Shown: positions 1-10,028, counted from the stretch's first letter. The stretch is DNA of 64,000 bases from Flavobacterium terrae (GCF_900142035.1 NZ_FQZI01000006.1:62001-126000), one strand, 5' to 3'. Notes: a model not told the origin generated them from the letters alone. Numbers and translations: made by a program.

Positions 1-973
1 TGGAAGCTGTCCTGCAGACTCAGTTGCTCCTTCAGTACCAACAACATTAACTTCAACTGGAAACTCATCAAGTACAATAAGTTTAACTTGGGGAGCTAGT
101 ACTGATAATACTGCAGTAACAAATTATGACGTTTATGTAAATGGTGTGAAATGGGCATCTAGTGGTGGAACAACTTCTATTACATTATCAGGACTCGATC
201 CATCAACAACTTATAGTATTTATGTAGTTGCAAAAGATTGTCAAAACAATGTATCTTCACCTAGTAATACTATTAACGTAAATACAGCAGCCCCTGGAAC
301 ATGTTCATCAAATGTAAATGAAACTTTTGAAACAATTCCTGCTAATTCATCTGCATATACGACCAATTCTTGGACAACTGGAGGAATTACATGGACTGCA
401 ACAGATTCTAGAACTGATCAAACAATAACAAGTAGAGCAATTACTGTTAGAAACGGTACTTTATCTGCAACAGCATTTGCCGAAGGAATTGGAAGTTTAA
501 CAGTAAAAACACAATTAAAATTTGCGGGTTCAAGCGGTAGCTTTAACTTAAAAGTAAACGGTACAACTGTAGGGACAATACCATATAGCTCAACAGCAAC
601 TTCAACTACTATTTCTAATATAAATATTCCTGGAAATGTAATTATTTCCTTCGAAGATAACTCTACAACAACTAATAGAGTTGCTTTCGATGATTTAACT
701 TGGATTTGTTTTGCTACTCTTAGCACAGAGAATTTTACAGAAAATACCTTTTCAATCTACCCTAACCCATCAAATGGTAATTTTAGAATTGAGTATGATC
801 CAGCAATTGGAAACATAAATGTTGAAATTTTCTCCGCTATAGGACAAAAGGTATTTGAAAAACAAAATATAAACGATACTAACATTTCAACTAACAATCT
901 TCAAAAAGGCATTTACCTGCTAAAAATCACAAATGATTCAAAATCAATTGTTAAGAAAATTGTTATTAACTAA
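1..973 (+). CDS. Secreted FN3-domain protein with T9SS type A sorting domain, 5' end missing
   Basis: The reading frame is open from base 2 with no start, so the gene begins outside the window. The visible part opens with a fibronectin type III domain (about the first 95 residues, Ser/Thr-rich), then a beta-rich domain of about 135 residues. It ends in a roughly 75-residue T9SS type A sorting domain (YPNPSNGNFRIEYD ... GIYLLKITND ... IVKKIVIN). The segment before the FN3 domain (GSCPADSVAPSVP) resembles the junction that follows the nuclease domain of the next gene ([15 protein letters not shown]). I therefore infer that the missing N-terminus is an endonuclease I domain and that the two genes are tandem paralogues. 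Export through T9SS is family knowledge; the nuclease part is inference. A strong terminator follows. Confidence 0.75.
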   Translation, partial: GSCPADSVAPSVPTTLTSTGNSSSTISLTWGASTDNTAVTNYDVYVNGVKWASSGGTTSITLSGLDPSTTYSIYVVAKDCQNNVSSPSNTINVNTAAPGTCSSNVNETFETIPANSSAYTTNSWTTGGITWTATDSRTDQTITSRAITVRNGTLSATAFAEGIGSLTVKTQLKFAGSSGSFNLKVNGTTVGTIPYSSTATSTTISNINIPGNVIISFEDNSTTTNRVAFDDLTWICFATLSTENFTENTFSIYPNPSNGNFRIEYDPAIGNINVEIFSAIGQKVFEKQNINDTNISTNNLQKGIYLLKITNDSKSIVKKIVIN

Positions 974-976
974 TTT

Positions 977-1004
977 AAAGCGGTCGTTTGACCGCTTTTT
1001 TTTT
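977..1004 (+). terminator. Rho-independent terminator
   Basis: Perfect 9-bp stem (977-985 with 990-998) with a 4-nt loop, followed by a run of T. It closes the first secreted-protein gene and separates it from the endonuclease gene. Confidence 0.9.
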
Positions 1005-1047
1005 AACTATTTTTGAACCAACAACAACAAAAACAAACACTAACTAA

Positions 1048-2874
1048 ATGAAAACAAAACTGTTATGGGTAGTGCTTCTATCCTCATGGCTTTGTGATGC
1101 CCAGGCTCCCTCTGGTTATTACAATTCCGCAACTGGAACTGGCTACACTCTAAAAACCCAGTTGTACAACATTATTAAGGGACATACTGACAGAGGTTAC
1201 GCAGGACTCTGGACAACCTATCAAACTTCGGATAGGGATAATCAAAACGAAAATGACAACACTATTTTTGACCTGTATTCAGAAAACCCAAACGGAATTG
1301 ACCCTTACAACTATTTTTACAGTACCGATCAATGCGGAACCTATGCTAAAGAAGGCGATTGTTATAATCGTGAGCATATGGTTCCGCAGTCTGTTTTTAA
1401 TTCATCCTCACCAATGGTATCTGATGCACATTTTATTCCGCCAACAGACGGTAAGGTTAATGGTATGCGTTCAGACTATCCACATGGTAATGTTGCATCT
1501 ACTAGCTGGACATCATTAAACGGAAGTAAATTGGGAACAAGCGCTGTTTCAGGATACACTGGAACAGTTTTTGAACCAAACCCTGCTTTTAAAGGAGATA
1601 TTGCAAGAATGTACTTTTATTTTGCTACTCGCTACGAAAATGTTATTGCTAGTTATACTTATCCTATGTTTAACAAAACGAGCAATCAAGTTTTTACAAC
1701 AGCATTTAGAGATATGCTCTTAGCTTGGCATGCTGCTGATCCTGTAAGCGCAAGAGAAATTGCTAGAAATAACGCAATCTACGCTAGACAAGGAAACAGA
1801 AATCCTTTTATAGACAATCCAAACTATGTAAACATGATTTGGGGTGGAGGAACATCTGATACTACTCCACCATCAGTTCCATCTAATTTAATAGCATCAA
1901 GTATAACTGCAACAAGTTTTACACTATCTTGGACTGCTTCGACAGATAATGTAGGTGTAACTGGTTATAACGTGTATCAAAATGGTTCTTTGAAAACAAC
2001 TGTGACTGGTACTTCAACTACGGTATCAGGGTTAACTTCTTCAACAACATATTCATTTACTGTTAAAGCTAAAGATGCAGCTGGAAATATTTCAGGTTCA
2101 AGTACAACATTAAATGTTACTACTTCATCTTCAGCTCCAACAGTGTCTGATTTGTATTTTTCAGAGTATGTAGAAGGTTCTTCTAACAATAAAGCGCTTG
2201 AAATTACTAACAGAACTGGTGTTTCAATTAATTTATCTGCTTATTCGATAAAAAAACAAACTAATGGTGCTGGATCATGGAGTGCCGGATTAACATTAAG
2301 TGGGACTTTAGCAAATAATGGTAAATATGTAATTGTAAATAGTTCAATATCGACAGCTTGCTACTCCTCTGCAAATGTTTCGACATCAGCGACTGAAATG
2401 GCATATAATGGAAATGATGCCGTTGGATTGTTTAAAAATGGAACTCTTATAGATATTATAGGAACTTTTAATGGAGGCAGCGCGAATTTCTCTGCAGATG
2501 AAACATTAAGAAGAAAAACAACTGCAAATGTTCCTAAAAATACTTTTAATAAAACTGCCGACTGGGATATATACACAATAGATACTTGCAATGATTTGGG
2601 TAACAAAATGAGCAATGAAAATAATATAAAAGATAGTTCAGATATCAGTTTTGATATTTATCCTAATCCCGCTAAAGGTTATTTTAATATCTCTTTAAAC
2701 AATTTCCAAAAAGGATTTATGGTTGAAATTTATTCTGTTTTAGGAAATAAGGTTTATGAAAATAACGATGTAACATCACAAGAAATAAATATTTCAAATC
2801 TGCAAACTGGGGTTTACTTGATAAAAATCTCAAAAGATTCTGAAACCAAAATCAAAAAAGTAATTATCAACTAA
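1048..2874 (+). CDS. Secreted endonuclease I family nuclease with FN3, lamin-tail and T9SS sorting domains
   Basis: The 608-residue protein starts with a signal peptide ([20 protein letters not shown]). Next is an endonuclease I (Bsn/EndA-like) domain at roughly 20-270, recognisable from [10 protein letters not shown], where the His-containing motif is the expected metal/catalytic site, and from [15 protein letters not shown]. An FN3 domain lies at about 275-360, a lamin-tail-like domain at about 368-525 ([18 protein letters not shown]), and a T9SS type A sorting domain at the C-terminus ([13 protein letters not shown] ... VYLIKISKD). It probably degrades extracellular DNA for phosphate or nucleoside acquisition, at the cell surface or released. 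The ATG start fits the signal peptide. The neighbour upstream is likely a paralogue. Confidence 0.88.
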   Translation: MKTKLLWVVLLSSWLCDAQAPSGYYNSATGTGYTLKTQLYNIIKGHTDRGYAGLWTTYQTSDRDNQNENDNTIFDLYSENPNGIDPYNYFYSTDQCGTYAKEGDCYNREHMVPQSVFNSSSPMVSDAHFIPPTDGKVNGMRSDYPHGNVASTSWTSLNGSKLGTSAVSGYTGTVFEPNPAFKGDIARMYFYFATRYENVIASYTYPMFNKTSNQVFTTAFRDMLLAWHAADPVSAREIARNNAIYARQGNRNPFIDNPNYVNMIWGGGTSDTTPPSVPSNLIASSITATSFTLSWTASTDNVGVTGYNVYQNGSLKTTVTGTSTTVSGLTSSTTYSFTVKAKDAAGNISGSSTTLNVTTSSSAPTVSDLYFSEYVEGSSNNKALEITNRTGVSINLSAYSIKKQTNGAGSWSAGLTLSGTLANNGKYVIVNSSISTACYSSANVSTSATEMAYNGNDAVGLFKNGTLIDIIGTFNGGSANFSADETLRRKTTANVPKNTFNKTADWDIYTIDTCNDLGNKMSNENNIKDSSDISFDIYPNPAKGYFNISLNNFQKGFMVEIYSVLGNKVYENNDVTSQEINISNLQTGVYLIKISKDSETKIKKVIIN

Positions 2875-2877
2875 AAA

Positions 2878-2908
2878 ATAAAGTGCCAATTGGCACTTTA
2901 TTTTTTTT
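2878..2908 (+). terminator. Rho-independent terminator
   Basis: A 24-nt perfect palindrome (2878-2901, GTGCCAATTGGCAC core) followed by T residues, directly after the endonuclease gene. Confidence 0.9.
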
Positions 2909-2926
2909 ATTTAAAATTTGAAATAG

Positions 2927-2934
2927 TAAATTTG
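2927..2934 (+). promoter_or_regulatory. Bacteroidota -7 box for purL
   Basis: TAAATTTG matches the Bacteroidota TAnnTTTG box exactly and lies 28 nt before the purL ATG, giving a short leader. No clear -33 TTG is present at the usual 19-nt spacing. Confidence 0.6.
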
Positions 2935-2962
2935 CAACACAAAACACAACAACACACTCATA

Positions 2963-5900
2963 ATGATTCATTTTTTTGGTAACTCAACCAACACAGTCTT
3001 TGCTGTACAATCGCAAAACGAATTATCGACTGAAGACATCAACAAATTAAACTGGCTTTTTGGCAACGCACATAAAATAGAAAAATCCGTATTATCGGAT
3101 TTTTTTGTTGGACCCCGCGCCGCTATGATCACGCCTTGGAGTACCAATGCTGTTGAAATTACTCAGAACATGGGGATTTCAGGAATTATCCGAATTGAAG
3201 AGTATGAAAAATCAACTGCAGATTTCAACGCTTTCGATCCGATGATTTCTCAAAAATATGCAGAATTAAACCAAGATATTTTCACCATCAACATTCAGCC
3301 GGAACCAATTCTGGACATTGATGATATCGCTGCTTACAACAAACAGGAAGGTTTGGCTCTAAGTGATGAAGAAGTAGAATATTTGAATAATTTAGCAACC
3401 AAATTGGGAAGAAAACTAACCGATTCAGAAGTTTTCGCTTTCTCTCAGGCCAATTCAGAGCACTGCCGTCACAAAATTTTCAACGGAACTTTTGTGGTAG
3501 ACGGTGAAGAGAAACCAACTTCTCTGTTCAAATTAATCAAGAAAACATCGGAAACAAATCCAAACGATATCGTTTCTGCTTATAAAGACAATGTTGCTTT
3601 TGTAAAAGGTCCAAAAGTGACGCAATTCGCTCCCAAAAGTGCTGACAAGCCAGACTTTTATGAAGAGAAAGAATTTGACTCGGTACTTTCCCTAAAAGCG
3701 GAAACCCACAACTTCCCTACTACAGTGGAGCCATTCAGTGGTGCCGCTACAGGTTCAGGAGGGGAAATCCGTGACCGTTTAGCGGGAGGACAAGGTTCTT
3801 TGCCACTGGCAGGAACTGCAGTTTACATGACTTCTTACTCAAGACTAGAGGAGAACAGAGCTTGGGAAGAAGCGATGAACGAAAGACCTTGGTTATACCA
3901 AACACCAATGGATATCTTAATCAAAGCTTCCAACGGTGCTTCTGATTTCGGTAACAAATTTGGGCAACCGCTAATTACAGGTTCTATTTTAACATTCGAA
4001 CACGAAGAGAAAGCTTCGACAGGCTCAGCTCAGGCTCGCAAAATTGGTTACGATAAAGTAATCATGCAGGCGGGTGGAATCGGTTACGGAAAAATAGACC
4101 AAGCTATTAAAAAGAAACCACAGGAAGGCGATAAAATCGTAATCTTAGGTGGTGAAAATTATAGAATCGGAATGGGCGGTGCTGCGGTTTCTTCTGCAGA
4201 CACAGGTGCTTTCGGTTCAGGAATCGAATTGAATGCCATCCAACGTTCCAATCCGGAAATGCAGAAACGTGCCGCTAATGCCATTCGTGGTTTAGTGGAA
4301 AGCGACAACAACCCGATTGTTTCCATTCACGATCACGGTGCGGGTGGTCATTTGAACTGTCTTTCGGAATTAGTGGAAGATACGGGTGGTTTAATCGATT
4401 TAGATAAATTACCGGTTGGCGACCCTACCCTTTCGGCAAAAGAAATCATCGGAAACGAATCGCAGGAGCGAATGGGGTTGGTTATCGGTGAAAAAGACAT
4501 TGATATTCTTCAGAAAATTGCCGACCGTGAGCGTTCGCCAATGTATCAGGTGGGTGATGTAACTGCGGATCATCGTTTTACGTTTGAATCCAAAACAACA
4601 GGCGCAAAACCAATGGATTATGCGTTGGAAGATTTCTTCGGAAGTTCGCCAAAAACCATCATGACCGATAAAACGGTTGCGACAAATTACTCGGATTTAA
4701 ACTATGCAACAGAAAATATTCCAACCTATCTAAACCAAGTGCTTCAATTAGAAGCAGTAGCCTGTAAAGACTGGTTAACCAACAAAGTAGACCGTTGTGT
4801 GGGCGGACGTGTAGCGAAACAACAATGTGCCGGACCCTTACAATTACCCTTGAATAACGTTGGGGTTATGGCGTTGGATTTCAAAGGAAAAGAAGGAATT
4901 GCCACAACAATAGGACACTCTCCTGTTGCTGCTTTGGTTGATCCTGTTGCTGGTTCAAGAACTGCCATTGCAGAAGCGCTTTCAAACATCGTATGGGCTC
5001 CGCTAAAAGACGGTTTAAAATCGGTTTCGCTTTCAGCAAACTGGATGTGGGCTTGTAAAAACGAAGGTGAAGATGCACGTTTATACGAAGCCGTAAAAGG
5101 TTGTTCGGATTTCGCTATCGAATTAGGAATCAACATCCCAACAGGAAAAGATTCCCTTTCCATGAAACAGAAATACCCGAATGATGAGGTAATCGCGCCG
5201 GGAACGGTTATTATTTCAGCAGCTGGAAACTGTTCAAACATTACTAAAGTTGTGGAACCTGTTTTACAAAGAAATGGCGGAAACATCTATTATATCAATT
5301 TATCACAAGATACTTTCAAATTAGGAGGTTCTTCTTTTGCACAGATTTTAAATAAAGTGGGGACAGAAGTTCCAACCATTAAAGATTCTGTTTATTTCAG
5401 AAAAGCATTCAATGCGGTTCAAAACTTAATCAAAGAGAGAAAAATTAAAGCAGGACATGATATTGGAAGCGGCGGTTTAATCACAACTTTATTAGAAATG
5501 TGTTTTGCAGACGTGAATCTTGGTGCTCGCTTTGACTTGAGTGCTTTAGGAGAAACTGATACGGTAAAAGCTTTATTTAATGAAAATATTGGAATCGTAT
5601 TCCAATCTACCGAATCTGAAGAAGCTATGGATTTGGCTTTTGCAAAACGAAATGTAAAAGTCTTTAAAATTGGTGAAGTAGTTGAAGGAGATTCAATCTC
5701 AATAACCAATGGTAATGATAATTTCAATTTTTCAATTTCTGAATTAAGAGATACTTGGTTTAAAACCTCTTTCCTTTTAGATTCCAAACAATCTAAAAAC
5801 GGAACAGCTTTAGAGCGTTATAACAATTACAAAAACCAACCGTTAACCTATACTTTCCCTTCACATTTTGACGGAACCCTTCGACAAGCTCAGGGAACAA

Positions 5901-6673
5901 TTGCTCCAGTTGGTTCAAGACCGAAAGCGGCTATTATTCGTGAAAAGGGAAGTAATTCGGAGCGTGAAATGGCAAATGCAATGTACCTGGCAGGATTCGA
6001 TGTAAAAGATGTTCACATGACCGATTTGATTTCAGGTCGTGAAACATTGGAAGATATCCAATTCATCGGAGCTGTTGGTGGATTCTCGAATTCAGACGTT
6101 TTAGGTTCAGCTAAAGGTTGGGCCGGAGCGTTTTTATACAACGAAAAAGCAAAAACTGCGTTGGAGAATTTCTTCAAACGCGAGGATACGCTTTCTGTAG
6201 GAATCTGTAACGGTTGTCAGTTGTTCATGGAATTGGAGTTGATCAATCCGGAGCACGAAGTTCACGGAAAAATGCTTCACAACAATTCACACAAACACGA
6301 AAGCGGATTTACTTCGGTAACTGTTCAAAAAAACAATTCGGTAATGCTTTCAACTTTAGAAGGTGCTACCTTAGGAGTTTGGATTTCTCACGGTGAAGGT
6401 AAATTCAACTTACCATATTCAGAAGACCAATACAACATTGTTGGTAAATACGGTTATGAAGGATATCCGGCGAATCCAAATGGTTCTGCATTCAACACGG
6501 CTATGATGTGCGACAAAACTGGTCGTCACTTAGTAACCATGCCACACATAGAGCGTTCTACTTTCCCTTGGAACTGGGCACACTATCCAGATCAAGGACA
6601 TAAAGACGAAGTAACTCCTTGGCACGAAGCGTTTGTGAATGCACGTAAATGGATTGAAAAAAAGAACAAATAA
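2963..6673 (+). CDS. purL: Phosphoribosylformylglycinamidine synthase (single-chain)
   Basis: The 1236-residue protein is the large single-chain form of FGAR amidotransferase, which converts FGAR plus glutamine and ATP to FGAM in purine synthesis in the cytoplasm. The N-terminal linker and the first synthetase domain are clear (ANSEHCRHKIFNG, KAETHNFPTTVEPFSGAATGSGG). A second synthetase half follows. The C-terminal class I glutaminase domain has the nucleophilic Cys in GICNGCQLFMEL and the His-containing end near HIERSTFPWNWAHYP. Two short segments, at about residues 351-359 and 972-981, are encoded by a dispersed DNA repeat and look like in-frame insertions. The gene stands alone between terminators and is convergent with a histidine kinase gene. 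Confidence 0.97.
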   Translation: MIHFFGNSTNTVFAVQSQNELSTEDINKLNWLFGNAHKIEKSVLSDFFVGPRAAMITPWSTNAVEITQNMGISGIIRIEEYEKSTADFNAFDPMISQKYAELNQDIFTINIQPEPILDIDDIAAYNKQEGLALSDEEVEYLNNLATKLGRKLTDSEVFAFSQANSEHCRHKIFNGTFVVDGEEKPTSLFKLIKKTSETNPNDIVSAYKDNVAFVKGPKVTQFAPKSADKPDFYEEKEFDSVLSLKAETHNFPTTVEPFSGAATGSGGEIRDRLAGGQGSLPLAGTAVYMTSYSRLEENRAWEEAMNERPWLYQTPMDILIKASNGASDFGNKFGQPLITGSILTFEHEEKASTGSAQARKIGYDKVIMQAGGIGYGKIDQAIKKKPQEGDKIVILGGENYRIGMGGAAVSSADTGAFGSGIELNAIQRSNPEMQKRAANAIRGLVESDNNPIVSIHDHGAGGHLNCLSELVEDTGGLIDLDKLPVGDPTLSAKEIIGNESQERMGLVIGEKDIDILQKIADRERSPMYQVGDVTADHRFTFESKTTGAKPMDYALEDFFGSSPKTIMTDKTVATNYSDLNYATENIPTYLNQVLQLEAVACKDWLTNKVDRCVGGRVAKQQCAGPLQLPLNNVGVMALDFKGKEGIATTIGHSPVAALVDPVAGSRTAIAEALSNIVWAPLKDGLKSVSLSANWMWACKNEGEDARLYEAVKGCSDFAIELGINIPTGKDSLSMKQKYPNDEVIAPGTVIISAAGNCSNITKVVEPVLQRNGGNIYYINLSQDTFKLGGSSFAQILNKVGTEVPTIKDSVYFRKAFNAVQNLIKERKIKAGHDIGSGGLITTLLEMCFADVNLGARFDLSALGETDTVKALFNENIGIVFQSTESEEAMDLAFAKRNVKVFKIGEVVEGDSISITNGNDNFNFSISELRDTWFKTSFLLDSKQSKNGTALERYNNYKNQPLTYTFPSHFDGTLRQAQGTIAPVGSRPKAAIIREKGSNSEREMANAMYLAGFDVKDVHMTDLISGRETLEDIQFIGAVGGFSNSDVLGSAKGWAGAFLYNEKAKTALENFFKREDTLSVGICNGCQLFMELELINPEHEVHGKMLHNNSHKHESGFTSVTVQKNNSVMLSTLEGATLGVWISHGEGKFNLPYSEDQYNIVGKYGYEGYPANPNGSAFNTAMMCDKTGRHLVTMPHIERSTFPWNWAHYPDQGHKDEVTPWHEAFVNARKWIEKKNK
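4013..4036 (+). repeat. Dispersed short repeat, in-frame copy A in purL
   Basis: The core TTCGACAGGCTCAG (4015-4028) sits in frame and is translated as ASTGSAQAR within the first synthetase half of PurL, followed by a second CTCAGGCTC. The same core occurs again at 5880-5893, and related versions occur in pyrR and next to cmk. The repeat is visible directly; calling it an insertion is inference. Confidence 0.65.
5877..5896 (+). repeat. Dispersed short repeat, in-frame copy B in purL
   Basis: The core TTCGACAAGCTCAG (5880-5893) is flanked by CCCT and AGGG, a short imperfect palindrome. It is read as TLRQAQGT in the linker before the glutaminase domain, a position likely to tolerate extra residues. 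It differs from copy A at one position of the 14-nt core. Confidence 0.7.
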
Positions 6674-6685
6674 AATTTTCATACA

Positions 6686-6717
6686 AAAAAAAGCACTTTT
6701 ATAAGGTGCTTTTTTTA
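6686..6717. terminator. Bidirectional terminator between purL and the histidine kinase gene
   Basis: A GCAC/GGTGC hairpin with A residues on the left and T residues on the right, between two convergent genes; it can serve both. Its right edge overlaps the last codons of the kinase gene. Confidence 0.8.
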
Positions 6718-8919
6718 TGCTGTAATGGTATTTAATATAGTTTCATAAAGTTCTTCCACATCGACAGGTTTACTTAGAACTTTTTTAATTCTTGAAGCAG
6801 AAAACAATTCTTTATTGATATCTTCAGAAATGGCAGTCAATGCTATGATTGGTATGTATGGCTTTTTTTTAGAGATATAATCAGAAGCTTCAAAACCATC
6901 CATAATAGGCATCATAATATCCATTAAAATCAAATCATAATCATTTTCATCAACTTTTTTACAAGCTTCTAATCCATCATTAGCTACCTCGCAACAATAC
7001 CCTTTTTTTAGAATAATTTTTTTAGTTATTAATTGGTTGGTTTTATTATCCTCAACTAGTAAAATTTTAACTTTTGAAGGATCTTTAATTTCTTTTATTA
7101 CCTTTTTGTCATCTAAATTTTCCGAATAAATTTCAAAATCAAGTGAAAAAGAAATTGTAGTACCTTTATTAGGTTCAGAATCAATTGAAATAGATTTATT
7201 AAATAATTCTAATGTCTTTTTCACTAAAGTTAAGCCTAGACCAGAACCTCCATATTCATAATTTATTTTCTCTGAACCTTGGAAAAACAAATCATATATC
7301 TTCTCTTTGATTTCATCATCTATTCCTATTCCTGTATCTTTAATAAGAAACTGTATTTCAATATTTTTATCATCTCGACTTACTTCATTTAATTCAACGA
7401 CAACACTTCCATCTTTAGAAAATTTAAATGCGTTATCTACTAGACTCACCAACACTTGATATAATTTAGATTCATCAAAAACTAGTTTTTTTGGTATCCC
7501 AATATCATATTTTAAAGATGCTGTATTGTTATTTCCCCTACTCTTTTTTACAGTTGTCAAAATCTTATTAACAAGCTCTTCTAATTTTATAATATCTCTT
7601 TTGGGAACGTAATCATTTTCTAAACTATCTATGACATTTATTTCTATGATATTCCCAGATAAACTATATAAGTTTTGTACTGATGCTTGTAGTTGTTCAA
7701 TATTTTTTTCATAGTTACTCTTGTCTTCTTCCATCAAGTGTAATAATCCATTAAGAGTATAAATAGGTGTTCTCAATTCATGTGAGATAGTATCTAATAA
7801 TTTTTTCTTAATATTTAACGCTGATTCCAAATCAGAATTTACCTTACGAAGCATTTCGTTTTTTTCGTTAAGCAAGTTATTTATTGAATTTTTAAACTTT
7901 GCATTACGATATTGGAAATATAACAAAACAACTAAAGTCAATATTGCAACTGAAAAAATAATAAGAAGATAGTTTTTGTACTTTTCGTTCTCACTTTTAA
8001 GTTTATTCTCCTTTATAATTGACTGGAATTCAATGTTTTTTATTTGCAATTCTCTTTTTTGATTTAAAGAATTATTCATTTTTACAATTCTATAAACCAA
8101 TCGCTTTTTAAAGAAATCACTAGCTATTTTTAAATTTTCTGCCGCTTGTTTGTATTTTCCCTGCTTCTCATATAGTTTACCTAGTACAAAATAGTATCTT
8201 GATTTTAACAAAAAGTCTTCATCATGATTTTGAAAAATATTTGAGTTTTTAGCTATTTGCAAATACTTCAATGCATTATCAAAATCAAGCAAATTATAAT
8301 AACTCTCTGCTATAAGTAAATTTACCTCTGGTTGATCTAAATCACCACCAGTTTCTCTATTAATCTCTAAATATTTCTTGCCATTTTCTAATGTTTTTTT
8401 CCAATCTTCTTTTTTTAAATATAAAAGTGTAAGATTGTAGTACATGTCTACTTGCTTAACTTTAGGTGCGTATTTTTTTAAAAATTGTTCGGCAAGCAAA
8501 GTATATTTTTCATCTAATTCTTCATTTCCTTGTGAATTGTAAAATACTGCTAGATGTTCATAGTATTCTCCTCTTATACAATTATTGCTATGCTCATTTA
8601 AAACTTTCTCGGCTTTATTGAGGACCTTTTTACTAGTAGTATAGTCAAACTTAGTAATGTGATAATAGGAAATTTCTAGATATAAGTAGAGTAATTGATC
8701 GAAGTTTTTTTCTTCAATTAACCTTTTTTCTAATTGATTTATGATTTTTGACCCTTTTTGGTAATGCTCATAATCATCTACATCAAGAATTTTTCGGGCA
8801 TCCTCAAACTCTTTTAAAACTTTTGGGTCTATTGCTGTTTGATCTTGAAAAGCTAAAAGTTGAATAGAAATAAAACAAAATATTATAACAAAATAAGATG
8901 ATGATTTTTTAAACATCAT
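6715..8919 (-). CDS. TPR-containing hybrid sensor histidine kinase with C-terminal receiver
   Basis: The start chosen is the ATG at 8919 (MMFKKSSSYFVIIF), which puts a signal-type helix at the N-terminus; a GTG 42 nt upstream is also possible. A periplasmic TPR-like region of about 300 residues is followed by one membrane helix (YLLIIFSVAILTLVVLLYF), a coiled-coil linker, HisKA with the phospho-acceptor His in SHELRTP, an HATPase domain (DNAFKFSKDG, DTGIGIDDEI, GGSGLGLTL) and a receiver domain (LLVEDNKTNQ, acceptor Asp in LILMDIMMP). There is no DNA-binding output domain and no neighbouring response regulator, so signalling must pass to a partner elsewhere. The input signal is unknown. Confidence 0.9.
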   Translation of the reverse strand: MMFKKSSSYFVIIFCFISIQLLAFQDQTAIDPKVLKEFEDARKILDVDDYEHYQKGSKIINQLEKRLIEEKNFDQLLYLYLEISYYHITKFDYTTSKKVLNKAEKVLNEHSNNCIRGEYYEHLAVFYNSQGNEELDEKYTLLAEQFLKKYAPKVKQVDMYYNLTLLYLKKEDWKKTLENGKKYLEINRETGGDLDQPEVNLLIAESYYNLLDFDNALKYLQIAKNSNIFQNHDEDFLLKSRYYFVLGKLYEKQGKYKQAAENLKIASDFFKKRLVYRIVKMNNSLNQKRELQIKNIEFQSIIKENKLKSENEKYKNYLLIIFSVAILTLVVLLYFQYRNAKFKNSINNLLNEKNEMLRKVNSDLESALNIKKKLLDTISHELRTPIYTLNGLLHLMEEDKSNYEKNIEQLQASVQNLYSLSGNIIEINVIDSLENDYVPKRDIIKLEELVNKILTTVKKSRGNNNTASLKYDIGIPKKLVFDESKLYQVLVSLVDNAFKFSKDGSVVVELNEVSRDDKNIEIQFLIKDTGIGIDDEIKEKIYDLFFQGSEKINYEYGGSGLGLTLVKKTLELFNKSISIDSEPNKGTTISFSLDFEIYSENLDDKKVIKEIKDPSKVKILLVEDNKTNQLITKKIILKKGYCCEVANDGLEACKKVDENDYDLILMDIMMPIMDGFEASDYISKKKPYIPIIALTAISEDINKELFSASRIKKVLSKPVDVEELYETILNTITA

Positions 8920-9074
8920 ACTCAAAATTGTGGTAAAATAGGTTTTAGTTTTAAAATTCACCTTATCTGATTAATTTTTATCAATTTACAACAATAATTT
9001 ATCCTAATCAAATTTTATAGTTCAAGGTGCTTGTTTTCTCGACATAATTTACTTGATATTATTATATTGATGAA

Positions 9075-9104
9075 TTGACCTTTATCACCAGATTAGTATA
9101 TTTG
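9075..9104 (+). promoter_or_regulatory. Bacteroidota promoter of the DMT permease gene
   Basis: TTG at 9075-9077 and TATATTTG at 9097-9104 are separated by 19 nt, the canonical -33/-7 layout for this phylum. The ATG follows 14 nt later, giving a very short leader. Confidence 0.75.
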
Positions 9105-9118
9105 AATAAAATTTAAAA

Positions 9119-9979
9119 ATGCATTTCCTATTATTAAGCATCATTTGCAGTGTATTTGTTGGTGTTTTACTCAAAGTTTCTCGTAAAAAAGAACTAAATA
9201 TTTATCAAATTATTTCTTGGAATTACTTATTTGCTTTAGTCTCATTGCTAATATTTTACAATCCTCAATTAAACTTTAATTTTGATTTACCAACAGCAAT
9301 CATAATAGTTAGTCTTATCATAATTTTACCTGTTGTATTTGTTTTTCAAGCAAATGCTATAAAGTATTCAGGAATCGTAAAAACAGATATTGCGCAACGT
9401 TTATCTTTATTTATCCCAATTAGTTTTGCATTATTTATTACCAAAGAAGTATTTAATTTACACAAAATCATTGGTTTAAGCATTGCTTTTATAGCTATCA
9501 TTTTTACTTTTTATAAAAAACAACAAACAGAAAAAAAACAAAACAAATCCTATTTTCTTTTACTAACTCTCATTGGTTTTGGTGTTATTGATATATTATT
9601 TAAAAAAGTAGCTACTATTAGTAACCTTAAATTTACTGAGCTTTTATTAATTGTTTTTTGTGGCGCCTTTTTAGTGTCATTAATAATTTCAGCTTGGCAG
9701 TCAAGAAACAAAAAAGAAATTCTTTCTACTAAAAACTTATATTGGGGAATGTTTGTAGGTATTTTAAATTTTGGAAATATATCGTTTTATATAAAAGCTC
9801 ATCAGTCATTATCGTCTAATCCATCAACAGTTTTTATTGGGATGAATATGGGAGTTATACTACTAGGAAGTTTGATTGGTATTTTATATTTCAAAGAAAA
9901 ATTGACACAACTAAATTACATTGGACTTTTACTTGCTTTAATCTCAATAACTTTTATAGCTTATTCACAATTTAATTAG
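9119..9979 (+). CDS. EamA/DMT-family permease
   Basis: The 286-residue protein consists almost wholly of hydrophobic helices (about ten) in two similar halves, as in drug/metabolite transporter superfamily permeases of this size. Short positive loops (SRKKELN, KKQQTEKKQNKS) separate the helices. It sits in the inner membrane; the substrate cannot be told from sequence. It is preceded by its own promoter and followed 70 nt later by L-serine dehydratase on the same strand, so amino-acid export is possible but unproven. Confidence 0.8.
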   Translation: MHFLLLSIICSVFVGVLLKVSRKKELNIYQIISWNYLFALVSLLIFYNPQLNFNFDLPTAIIIVSLIIILPVVFVFQANAIKYSGIVKTDIAQRLSLFIPISFALFITKEVFNLHKIIGLSIAFIAIIFTFYKKQQTEKKQNKSYFLLLTLIGFGVIDILFKKVATISNLKFTELLLIVFCGAFLVSLIISAWQSRNKKEILSTKNLYWGMFVGILNFGNISFYIKAHQSLSSNPSTVFIGMNMGVILLGSLIGILYFKEKLTQLNYIGLLLALISITFIAYSQFN

Positions 9980-10020
9980 GTTTTAAAATTTTAATGTTTT
10001 TTTGTTAAGCACATAGAAAC

Positions 10021-10028
10021 TATCTTTG
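10021..10028 (+). promoter_or_regulatory. -7 box before L-serine dehydratase
   Basis: TATCTTTG fits TAnnTTTG and lies 21 nt before the ATG. The nearest upstream TTG is only 16 nt away, so the -33 element is uncertain. Confidence 0.55.

Noticed and set aside
4744..5286. 180-codon reverse frame inside purL
   Set aside because: It lies wholly within a clearly coding, conserved purL region; the long antisense frame follows from codon bias in the sense strand.
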